Assembly (NCBI RefSeq): GCF_022539665.2
Contig: NC_081333.1
Span: 11,344,971-11,408,970, forward strand
Direction: 5' to 3'
Length of the DNA stretch: 64,000 nucleotides
Origin: Daphnia carinata
Taxonomy: Eukaryota > Arthropoda > Branchiopoda > Diplostraca > Daphniidae
The position numbers and the translations under genes were made by a program. Under the pieces are notes generated by a model, which saw only the letters and a program-made list of their open reading frames with translations, did not search any database and was not told the DNA's origin. The first letter of the stretch is position 1, and each line of letters opens with the position of its first letter. Shown one piece after another: positions 50,489-60,000 of the stretch.

Positions 50489-51099
50489 GACACATCAAAC
50501 GTCTTTGATTATTCAAAAACTATAAACTCTACGTAAAAACAAACTTCATTATTGTGTTCTTTGTTAAATTTTGAGTCTGCTGTAGCTCAGCTAACAGCAG
50601 CTTTAAGATGCAAGTATTTGGAAACCTCGTTAATTACTTTTCTGATAAAGATAAATAAGATTTATAATTTCAAACAGTGGCTGTGACTACTGCGACTTTT
50701 CCAACTTTCACTTTTATTATCCAAGAAACTTGTCATACTGTCTTCTCAATTGCGTCCCAATTGCAAAAAACTTTGTCTAGCAACTGGACATTTTATTGTG
50801 ACTAGACTAGTCATAACTATCAAATGCAGGAAAAGATTATGCTCTTTCTTATTACCATATTGCATCACAATTTTGAGTTCCACCATTGAATCATTGCCAA
50901 GTATAGCTACACACAATTGCTTTAACGGGATTATATAGGTAGACAGCGTAGTTAACACAAGACTAGAATTACCTGTGACGGATTTCACTTCATCGGCCGT
51001 GACCTATGCTTACGGGCACGCACGATGGGGAATTCAATAAACTTGATGTTGAAACTAGGTAGCAATGCAATAGCTTTTGTTTTTATGGGGTTGATATTG

Positions 51100-51136
51100 T
51101 ATATAAGATCCGAGTTTTCTGTTGACGAAAACAGTC
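51100..51136 (+). promoter_or_regulatory. TATA + Inr promoter of the Gly/Tyr-rich gene
   Basis: TATATAAG occupies 51100-51107. An initiator-like ACAGTCT follows with A+1 at about 51133, which puts the TATA box 33-26 bases upstream, the normal spacing. The implied 5' UTR is only about 58 bases before the ATG at 51191. This is typical of a strongly, conditionally expressed secreted-protein gene. Confidence 0.6.
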
Positions 51137-51190
51137 TGCGCCAAGTCCTTAGACAATTTCTCAACTCAAGTAACTCACCAGAACAAAAAC

Positions 51191-51872
51191 ATGTTCAGTT
51201 CAAAGGTAAATGAAATTATTTTTAAAGTAACTTTTTCTTTCTTTTTCATGTTCACGTTCGTTTCGTAAGTTTACGTTATTCTTCGTTTTTTTACAGTCCA
51301 TATTAATTGGAATCATGTTGATACACTGCATGAATTGCACGTCTTCGACCACCACAGAACGCACCACCGACCGTAAGCAACTAGATCAAGAGAGTCAGGA
51401 GCAACGCCATCATCAAGGTGATACATATTATTTGCATGAACGTAAAAGAGAGAAACACGATTTGGAGTGGATGTTCCGCTCCTCATTATTGCTGATATAT
51501 TTCTTCAAGAACAACATAGTTTTTGAACTAGCATGGTACCACTCAGTTTGAAATTAATTTGATTTGGGCGATCAGGATACGGAATTATCGGGCATGGAGG
51601 GTATGTCGGTGGCTACGGCGGAGGCTATGGAGACGCGTACGGTGGACAGTACAACAATTATTATGGTATGCATACTTGAAAAATATAACAATTGATTTTA
51701 CACAGAACACGTAAACTTTTTAGGGTACAACGGTTACTATCCATTTCTCGGCTCCAACCTGCTTGCCCAATACGGTACCGGCTATGGTTCTGTTGGGTAC
51801 GGCACGGGGCACTTCAATTATCCATTACCTTATTCCTATCCGTCTTACGGAACCTACGGCTACCACGGTTAG
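51191..51872 (+). CDS. Secreted Gly/Tyr-rich protein (124 aa)
   Basis: Four exons, 51191-51205, 51297-51417, 51576-51665 and 51724-51872, give 375 coding bases with intron phases 0, 1 and 1 and a TAG stop. The start is chosen because the five-codon first exon (MFSSK) joins in phase to SILIGIMLIHC, making a normal signal peptide cleaved near residue 19. The longer frame opening at 51025 cannot be spliced in phase. A Thr/Gln/Glu-rich spacer (about 20-45) leads to a C-terminal domain of GGY, YGGGYG, YNNYYGYNGYY and SYPSYGTYGYHG type. The short peptide, TATA promoter and composition suggest a cuticle or structural protein, or a GY-rich antimicrobial-type peptide. No family is assigned. It is convergent with the CoA-enzyme gene. 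Confidence 0.72.
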
Positions 51873-51946
51873 ACCAATGGCTTAACAGATTAACATTATC
51901 GATAGACTATTACTTTTAGATTGAATCAACAGTTCTATTTCGTGAC

Positions 51947-51952
51947 AATAAA
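51947..51952 (+). promoter_or_regulatory. Poly(A) signal of the Gly/Tyr-rich gene
   Basis: AATAAA lies 75 bases after the stop codon at 51872. The mRNA would end before about 51980, leaving only about 150 bases to the stop of the convergent gene at 52139. Confidence 0.65.
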
Positions 51953-51987
51953 TTCGATTTCAAGGCACGATTACCAATTTTTTCTTT

Positions 51988-51993
51988 TTTAAT
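51988..51993 (-). promoter_or_regulatory. Possible poly(A) signal (ATTAAA) of Ppcs
   Basis: The minus strand reads ATTAAA about 145 bases after the Ppcs stop. This variant hexamer is the best candidate in the short gap between the two convergent genes. Confidence 0.3.
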
Positions 51994-52138
51994 ATCTGGG
52001 ATTAAATGGGAACCATAAAAAACTGAGAACGAAAGACGGTACTCTGACAGAGCCGGGAGAAAATAGTTACCTCAAGGTAGTACCTCCTGCAGTTGTAGGA
52101 TTTTCTTTTTGTTTCTTTTGTACAACCATAAAAGCACA

Positions 52139-53372
52139 CTACCCAGTTTTGTGGTTCGCGTAGTACTGGTCGTGACGAGTTTTCAAATTTTCGATGATTC
52201 TGGACTCGATTTCAATGCCGCTTTCCACTTCGGAATTAGACAATCGTATTTCCTCTGCATTGGGGTTAATGCTATCCACTAGGACAACGTAAACCTTCCG
52301 ACTATGCAAAAGGTTTCCAATCACAACCTGAAATGTTTAACGGAAAAACTGTTTATAACAGCTAATCTAAGGAATTTTGGTGACTTGTATGGAAATTGTA
52401 TTACTATTCTTTTAATGTAGAGAAAGAGTCTTACATGATGATGGTACTTAAGTAGTGATTCTTTTGATTTCGTTTCCAAGAGGGTTTCATTGGTTTCCAG
52501 TTTGAATGAAATGATAAATGCATTTGGAGCCCATAGCGTAACTAATGGTGCTAGCATTTTGGGGACAAGTTGAAGAGAAAGACTAAGTGGACCACTTGAA
52601 GACTGAATCTTGTGGCATGGCATTTGAGAAGCAGGGATATAGAAATCTGAAACTGCAGCTGCTAAGTACAACAAAGCCAAGGGACCTAAAATATGCATTT
52701 CTTGAGCAGTGGCCTGTAATAGCCAGAGGTAATCTGACAAACTATTGAAAGAAATCATCAGTAAATTCTCCCTTTGACGTTGAAACTTCTGGGCTAATTT
52801 TCCCAATTCAGTTTGATGTTTTTCGCCAACTGAAGGAAAAAGCCGTTAAATAATTTTCACTCGCTAGTTCATTCTGTCTAGCTCACCAGTGACACTGTCA
52901 GGTAAAACTTCTATCATATCAAAGATATTTTTTCCTACCAGATGGCGAAAATATGGCTCAAGGGATTTAGATCTATACAAGAATGTGATGTTGAAACCAA
53001 ATTATCTGTTAACTAATTTCTTCCATTACTGTTACCTATGTAGGAAGATGACCTGATATCCAGCTTCTAGGAAATATTCTGCTGAGGCAGACCCTCTCGT
53101 TCCTGCACTGAAGTTGTCAATGAACCGGACTGTGTTTTGCTCTAAAGGCACTGTAGTTCCACCCGACTATAGAAGATAGGTACCCAGTGAATCACATTTT
53201 AAAGATTTACAACAAATTTTAAACAGAACCTTACAGTGACCAAAGCTACACGATTTTTTTTCATAGCTGCTTGCTGACAAAAATCTTGAACCAACTTGAT
53301 ATTTTCATCAAAATGAGTAGGCTTTGGATTTTCCTCAAAGAATATCTTCCAGCTGGGATCTTCTTGGGCCAT
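52139..53372 (-). CDS. Ppcs: Phosphopantothenoylcysteine synthetase (phosphopantothenate-cysteine ligase)
   Basis: Catalyses the second step of coenzyme A synthesis, joining 4'-phosphopantothenate to cysteine in a nucleotide-dependent reaction in the cytosol. Five exons, 53372-53235, 53166-53036, 52972-52887, 52829-52435 and 52327-52139, join in phases 0, 2, 1 and 0 to give 312 residues; human PPCS has about the same length. Family landmarks are in order: [13 protein letters not shown] (43-55), the nucleotide-binding glycine loop; RFIDNFSAG (60-68); [10 protein letters not shown] (173-182); HKIQSS (191-196); [14 protein letters not shown] (218-231); [11 protein letters not shown] (251-261); and a C-terminal [15 protein letters not shown] segment. 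The ATG at 53372 follows a possible 5' UTR intron (donor AAAG|GTAAAG near 53460, acceptor CCTTAG at about 53381). Introns are 62-107 bases. It appears intact. Confidence 0.95.
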
Positions 53373-53477
53373 TTCAGTTCTAAGGTAGGCTATGTCACCT
53401 ACCAACAACTTATGTAGAATATGTTTACTGTTTCCTTGACATACACAAAACTTTTCTTTACCTTTCTTAGCACTTAT

Positions 53478-53858
53478 TCAACCACTGCTGCTGGAATAAA
53501 TTTTAATGATCCTGCTTAAATCTATTCCATGTACATTTGCCTGGGTTTCTTCACTTGTTCTTAGCTTGTTAACAGCTGGTGGCCAGCTTGTTGCATTTTC
53601 TTGTTCGTCTGCTAGTTTGACTTCGACACCTTGATAGTTGACTTGACTAGTAAAAACGAGTATGGCAGCAACTGCGCCTATTTTTTTGTCTACGTTCTAA
53701 CTTTTGGGTCTGGGACGAAGATATCGTTTTTCTTCGCTCTATTATTTCGCCACCTATTAGGCTAATAAAATAATTAGATTTCACAACCGTATGTTTGTTT
53801 TTATGGAGCCTATGTTGGTTATCTTACCAGAGTATAACTGCGTAATATTCGTTAACAT
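53478..53858 (-). CDS. Possible small gene or upstream exon between short stop and Ppcs
   Basis: A 72-codon open stretch at 53696-53478 is preceded by a pyrimidine-containing tract ending in TTAG and closes with TGA. Its composition is protein-like: a hydrophobic stretch AVAAILVF, then NYQGVEVKLADEQENA, SWPPAVNKLRTSEE and GIDLSRIIKIY. About 160 bases upstream, an ATG at 53858 opens ten codons to a good donor (CTG|GTAAGA, exon end 53828). That donor is in phase 1, so it does not feed the 72-codon frame through the obvious acceptor (53696). It could instead feed another open frame from about 53748. Not recognised; this could be a small mitochondrial or membrane protein, the Ppcs leader, or chance. 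Confidence 0.25.
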
Positions 53859-54042
53859 CCAGACCTTTCAGCTATCGTAATTGAAAATTATCTGCAGTCC
53901 AGAGAAATAGTATTATGCAGAGAGAATTTGAAACTTTACCTTATTGCTGTTATTGCCACATTTATAGGTAGTCCTAGGAAGGAAATAAGGATCTATCCAT
54001 ATGAGCCTCAAATGAAAATACAATTATAAGCCACAGGGTTAA

Positions 54043-54048
54043 TTTATT
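54043..54048 (-). promoter_or_regulatory. Candidate poly(A) signal of short stop
   Basis: The plus strand reads TTTATT, so the minus strand reads AATAAA, about 820 bases after the stop codon. It is the first full hexamer I noticed downstream of the coding end. If it is used, the short stop 3' UTR overlaps the upstream side of the possible small gene only slightly, or not at all. Confidence 0.3.
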
Positions 54049-54865
54049 ATCACTATAATCTTGCAAAAAACTGGACATAAGATGACAGCATAAAACTAAC
54101 TGAATGGATTTTCATTAATATGATATCTCGAGGTTAGCCATCGTGTTACCCTCTTTCTATAGCATTTTACATCGTCAACCCAACACCGTGCTTCAGAGTG
54201 TAAAATTTATCAAGAGAGCACGTTATGTACATTCTTATTCGGAGGAATTGCTACTAAAAAAATTGCGACAACGAAATTTTCATCTCATCAAAAGCGACTG
54301 AAAACGAATAGCTTGGAACGCAAGAAAACTGTCCGAATTGTGAACACATGTCAGATGTATAATTGTGCTCAAGTTTACCCCCAAAACCGCCAATTTCCTC
54401 CATTCCACGTATTCTTTAGACGTAAATCAGCGGATGAGAATCGCATTCTTTTTTTTTTTTTGTTTTTTTTTTTCAGGCGAACCATAAAAGTCACGAATTT
54501 GCCCTGTTTTCTAGTGATCATTGCTATATCAATTCGCGAGTAACATTGCGGGGCGTTTTTTAAAGATGGGATTTTAAGATTTTAAAACAGGTTAGTGAGA
54601 AGTAGTAAATCCAACTGCGAACGAAAGCGCTAACATAACTTCGGCGAAAGAAAGTGGCAGGAAACGGATTAATTTCAACATAAAAAAAAAAACAAGACGA
54701 AAAACAAAAAAACAAAAACAAAAATCGAACAAACACAGATGCTCTGATTTCTTTTCCGTAACAAAAAAAACCCAAGTATTTCAAATTATGAGCTGGAATT
54801 CAACTGAAATTTCCCCGACATGTTGGATTTTACCACTGGACGGATCTTGGCATTCATCCTAAATT

Positions 54866-57010
54866 TTACTTGGGGCTGGGTCGAGATAGCGGAGTGCCGG
54901 AAGGTTTCCGGATGCCAGTGCTAGTTGTTTTGCGCGCAATGCCAGTCATTGAGTCAGAGGTTCCTTCACGCCTCATCATTCCGGGTGTGCCGGGAGTGCC
55001 AGTGCCACTGGATCCAGAGGCCGTGCGTCCCCTAATTTCGAAATGGATCAAAAAATTTTAAAAAATTGAAGACACTCGCGGAGAAGAAATTAATTTTGAT
55101 CGGTCCAGCTGCTGACCGCTAAGTACCTTTGTGAGGGAGTTGTTAATACAGGAATGTTGGACGTAGAAGGGGTCCGAGACCTGAGTGAGATTATAACAAC
55201 ACAATCGATGAAGATTTATCCCGTAAACCCAACAATTAGGCGTGAGTACTACGATGAAATAATTTAACTAAAATTTACTTTTTTTAAACTAACTACTAGA
55301 ATTTCAGTAAGATACTTGATGGCAATATGTTACAGGAGAATTGAGAAAAGAAAAGATTGTTTTAAATGTTTGTTGGTCAATATTTGAGAATCTGAAACAT
55401 TAGTTTACGTGTGAAATATTAACTATTATAGTTTATCAATAAATAATTTTAAATGTCATTATTAATATTATTTGTTTTTTTAAGCTTGCAAAACACGACA
55501 TTGCTTTAGGCATGTTTAAAGGCTTACACTGGCCGGCTAGAAGATAGCGAGGGTCGATGACTAGCCGTGATCGAAGGGCGGGCTCTGTTCGTTAAAGGCA
55601 ACGATTAGCGTTTTGAGACAAATAACAGTGCGCGCGTTATGTTGCGAAAGCGAAAAACAATAGCAAATTGATGGAGAAGAACATGAAACAAATTTAGAGC
55701 AGTGAAGGCTGTTAGTAACTAAAATTACACAAAGAAATACGATGTTGATTTACCTATTCCCATCTTCACTGTCAACTCCAACATATACAGGAATCCTCGA
55801 TCTTGATGGGGAAAAAAGCAAGAAGAAAAGAAAAGACGAAGATACCAATTAGGATGGACAACCATTACCACACATTAAATAAAAGTAGAATGGCATAGAA
55901 AAGATACCATAAAGACCATACGATAGATACATTACAATCTACAGTTAAGAAATGTTTTAAGTTAAAGCTTGATAAACGACAAGAAGGTGTTGAAGAAAAC
56001 GAGAAAGTAAAGTTAGTGTTTTCGCCCGAAGTTGTTCTTCAGGAAGTGGAAGTTCAATAGAAAGCAGGAAGCAACAACACGTTTTCAAAAAACTAATGTA
56101 CGATTTAAGGGGTTTCTTTTTATTAACCCATTTACCTAGACGGTGTTGACGTTAATACAGGGATATTCGAGGCGGACGTAGTGCGTAAAATCCTTGATCT
56201 ATATGTTAAGGTTTATTTCGGGTTATTGATTAAATCGATTTTCCGGTACCAAATTACAATCACACTGGTGGTGACTAGGAGGGAACCACTTCAGTGGTTT
56301 ATGTTTTTCTTGTTAGACTCCACAATACGTGTGATTGTTAAGACACACAAGTTAATTAGTAATAGCACTAATTTCTCTTTTAAACTTACCGGCTGGCCGC
56401 GCTAATGCCACCTCCATTGAAACCCCCAGATGGACTGGGCGAAACACCAGATGCGCTTGATCCACTTGGATGACGGGCACGAGTTTCCACCGGTGATGGA
56501 ATTGTCGATCTCTTGCGAGGCAATGTGCTCGACGAGCCTGGTTGATTGCGAGATGAAGAATCGGGTCGTTGGAAACTAGGAGTGCGGCGGATTCCTGTAG
56601 GTGTTTTTTGCGCATATCCACCGTCTTTAAAGGTACGGTAAGTATAATTAGAAATGAAATAAAACTGCAAATGACATCATAATGAAAGTGAATCGTACCA
56701 TAACTGTCAAGTGATTGAATAGATCCATGTTTAGAATCAGCATTGCGGCTAGCGGGGCGGCTGCCAGAATGGCTTCCAGCTAAATCAAGTAACATTTTTT
56801 ATGTTAAAAAAAATTAAAAGCTTATTCCTTTTCTTAACATTAGAGAGGGTCTGATGAATTACCTCCAGACATCATGGTCCTCGGTGGAGCAGAGGCCTTG
56901 CGGCCGCTGTGCAAATGGAAAGAACCATCGCTCTCGCTAACAGAGCTGTCGGGAGTTCCCGCTGAGAATGATGGACGCATTGGTGAACTGCGTACCGTTC
57001 TCTCGCGGAC
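54866..57010 (-). CDS. shot: short stop exons: Gly/Ser/Arg tail with SxIP motifs
   Basis: After the GAS2 block the tail is low-complexity and basic, with [12 protein letters not shown] repeats (exon 56779-56699) and [20 protein letters not shown] (exon 56624-56390). It contains EB1-binding SxIP motifs: RKRSTIPSP in exon 56624-56390, then one per mini-exon, SASNIPVL (56192-56136), RSRIPVYV (55801-55754) and STSNIPVL (55180-55127). Such motifs let the spectraplakin tail ride on growing microtubule plus ends. The three mini-exons are phase 2-2 and multiples of three. The last exon (55031-54866) adds a Gly/Thr/Ser/Pro-rich end and TAA. Confidence 0.85.
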
Positions 57011-60000
57011 CTGTGCGAATGGAAATCCATTGTTATAATGGCAACTCGTTTCGCCACGATGGAACGTGCCAGGTAAAAAAATATGAAAAGAACAACAATA
57101 ACAATAAAAAAAAATGAACTATGTTCACTTACTTCACTTACCTTAAATGTACAAGAGATATGTACGCTTACTACGGAAGACGGAGCTAGAACAACAAAGA
57201 GAATGACAAGACGAGAAGAAGAAATGCACTTACCAGACAACGTACAGCTAACTCCATTTCGTGGTACAAGCTCGGCTTCGGGTGTAAGCCTTTTGCGATG
57301 GAAGAAAAGAGAGAAAGAGAGCGAAAAATGGTACTAGGATCAAAGTTTCTTTTAGCAATCAATACGTGCCGTTAAGAAAAGCTTATACTGTCAATTACAA
57401 CGCTGATTCTCGTTCGATAAAGAGTTTCAGTGTGAAAGAGGAGAAACAAGAGGGTAGTAGGCCTAACATTGTTAATAGTGGTAGTAATAGTGATGGTCAA
57501 TGAAAGGTGAAGAATAGCTAAATCGAAAGCAATCTGCTTTGCAAAAATCCTACGGCTGATTAGTCGAAGATCTCATTCTCTAAACTCTCGGAACGATCTT
57601 TACCAAATAGCAAGTGGATGTGACGGTCGCTCTTCGACCCGACATGTTCAGCGGAAATGAACACGGCATCTCTTTCTGACGCCGGATTTGTTCGAAAACT
57701 GGTGCCAATTCCCTTAAGATATCCTGCGCTGTATATAACAAAGTTACGCAAATTAAAGACATTAGCACCATTTCGCCCCTAGTGTTATGCAAGGACGACC
57801 TCGACCGATGATAGACGATTGGTAATTGTGGAATAGGTTAGATTTAGGTTTAAAGTGAAGTGAGGATCGTGATAAAGGGATCGGGGATTGCAGGTAATGG
57901 ACGCCAAAAATAAGAAGCCATTAGAAAGCCTTACCTTTAAAGTTGGCATAGCAAGCGCTTGCCATGCAAAATCAGATCAAGTCATTAAGAAGAGCAGTTT
58001 CACATTACTAGGTGTGATTACTAGGCGTGAAAAATACATACGCTACCTGCATTCTAGCATAAAACACGTGCAATAGAATGACGTTTTGTGACGCTACGCT
58101 ACACTGCTCACAAGCCGGAAATTTGAATGGTTTTTGCCTCTTTAATGCTCGTGATTCATTTTTAAAAGAATTAGGTCGGCACCATTCAAATTTCCTTTCT
58201 CTGAGCACACGAACAGAAGTAGTAAATGCTAAAAGAACTATTAAGTTTGTAGCGATAGGCAACAAACGGACCTTCGTGATGGGCCCGGCGGTAGGAAGAG
58301 AGGGTGATCGTGCATGGAGGGGCGTCACGGCAATTTGACCAGTTCCAGGTTGGCTGGAGACGGAGCTGTTGGGGCTCATGGCCTTAGTCTTGAATGGAGT
58401 CATTCCCTGCGAAGCACCTTCGGGCAGGATAAACTGCTCGCGGAGCTCGAGGTTGGTCCTACCTCTTGCTAATAATGGAAGGATCGTGCAAAACGTCAAA
58501 GTAAGGAAACAAAACCAAGGCAACAAAATGGCAAAACCAATAAAGCAGCAAAATAATCGACAAGGACCAACAACAAAAATAACAACAAAAAGGTTTCAAC
58601 GTAGGATCGAATTATCAAAGTAAAAAATAATAATGGCGAAAATAAGCCAAACGGAAATAGGAAATCGTCAAACAAAAAAAAATAGACGGTACAATAACTA
58701 AGTGTGAAATTTTCAGTTGAAAACGTCATTAGATGCTTACGATAGAAAGGACACCAGAACTCGTGCTCGCCGGGTGTTCTTACTCTTATATGGGGTATGA
58801 TAACAACTACGACCATGCAAGATAGCGTTCCGTCAAATCAATAAATGAAAAGCGGACAAACAAAAAATTTTCGAAATCATATCAAAAATAAAAAAAATGA
58901 TCGCAAGGAATCATTGGGAAGTTAAGGGTTGGTATGAGGTTTTAAGGTTTGATTTACGAACGGGGACAAATGATGGGTATAAGAAGAAGAAGAAGAAGAG
59001 AAAAAAAATCTGTCAATATTCAAATGGCAGCGATGAAGTTCTTCGATCCAAGTTAAATATTGCACAGTTTTCCTTAACCTGGAACTTCTTACAGCTCAAT
59101 ATCCCAAGGAGTTTAAACAACCAACGTCCTCGACATAACGTAGCACATTGCATTTAAAAACATCTCCCAGTTTCATGACGATTTTTGTTATAGAATAAAT
59201 TGTTTACAGAATATCGACTGGTGGACGAAATAGATATGTATATCGGAACATTGCACTTACCACGGCAGGGGTCGTTCTTGACGAGGAACTCATCGAGCGC
59301 CACCCATCCACCGCCGACACGGACCATTACAGTCGAACGCAGAATACGGACAAGGCGAAGCTTTTGGCTGTCACCAAACTACACGAATACATTTCAAAAC
59401 AGGCGATATTTATAGACAATTTGCAGGGGTAGGTCATTCATTTCGACTTATTACCCGATATTGGCCTTCACCGACTTGGTGCACTTTGAACCGATTGCGA
59501 CATGTGCATTGATTAACCGCTCGTTTCACCTCATCGTGAATGATTTCGTCTTCAGTAGTTGGACGCTCTTCCCAGTCGGGTCGTAAGGCGGCCAAAAATT
59601 CCTTCCAATCGATGTAGCCTTCATTGTTGCGATCGAACATGTTGGCCACAGCATTCATTTCCATACGGCTGGTGGGGAACTTGGTCTTCATAATTCCATC
59701 GATGAAATCTTCTCGAGGAATAAATCCTTCATTGTTCTTGTCCATTTTGCGGAACAGATCAGTCACTCTGGACTTCTTGTGGTTCATGTACTTCATGAAT
59801 CTGCGTCTCCAGTCGTCCCAGCTAAAGTTCTTCACCTTCTCTAGCTCTTGCAAGTAGTTCAGTTTCTCTTGGAGACGGCGTTGGCGATCCCATGCCATCA
59901 TCCATACATTACGCCAGCGGTCCCACAATTGGCGGGCGCGTGGATTGCGTGGCAACATTTCTACGCTCACTTTGCTACACGGATGAAATGGAAAATGCAT

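Larger units (their letters stand above)
49836..50580. repeat. Nested direct and inverted AT-rich repeats flanking the right arm
   Basis: Two direct copies of one unit are visible. Each has CGGGCTT clusters, AATATCATTAAATCTA, GATTCAAAATT, AACACGAAA and GTTTTTACGTAGAG, at about 49.88-50.06 and 50.27-50.42 kb. Part of the unit recurs inverted at about 50.51-50.58 kb (CTCTACGTAAAAACAAAC). Two copies of the palindromic GCTAGCGC box, in opposite orientation, lie at 50074-50104 and 50458-50488. This looks like a nested or repeatedly rearranged element end. Confidence 0.6.
53373..54865. other. Intergenic gap between short stop and Ppcs
   Basis: It holds the likely short stop 3' UTR, a poly(T) tract near 54450, the possible small open exon at 53696-53478 and the Ppcs promoter. 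I saw no clear TATA or Inr/DPE pair for Ppcs. Nothing else is recognisable. Confidence 0.5.

Noticed and set aside
51025-51213. 62-codon frame starting MGNSINLM as first exon of the Gly/Tyr gene
   Set aside because: It ends in phase 1 at the donor while exon 2 needs phase 0; the in-phase ATG at 51191 gives a normal signal peptide. The longer frame also begins upstream of the TATA box.
56352-56795. 147-codon minus-strand frame overlapping the Short stop tail
   Set aside because: It is a shifted-frame shadow of exons 56779-56699 and 56624-56390 reading through their intron.
59624-59857. Plus-strand frame opposite the EF-hand exon
   Set aside because: Antisense shadow of a strongly conserved coding exon.
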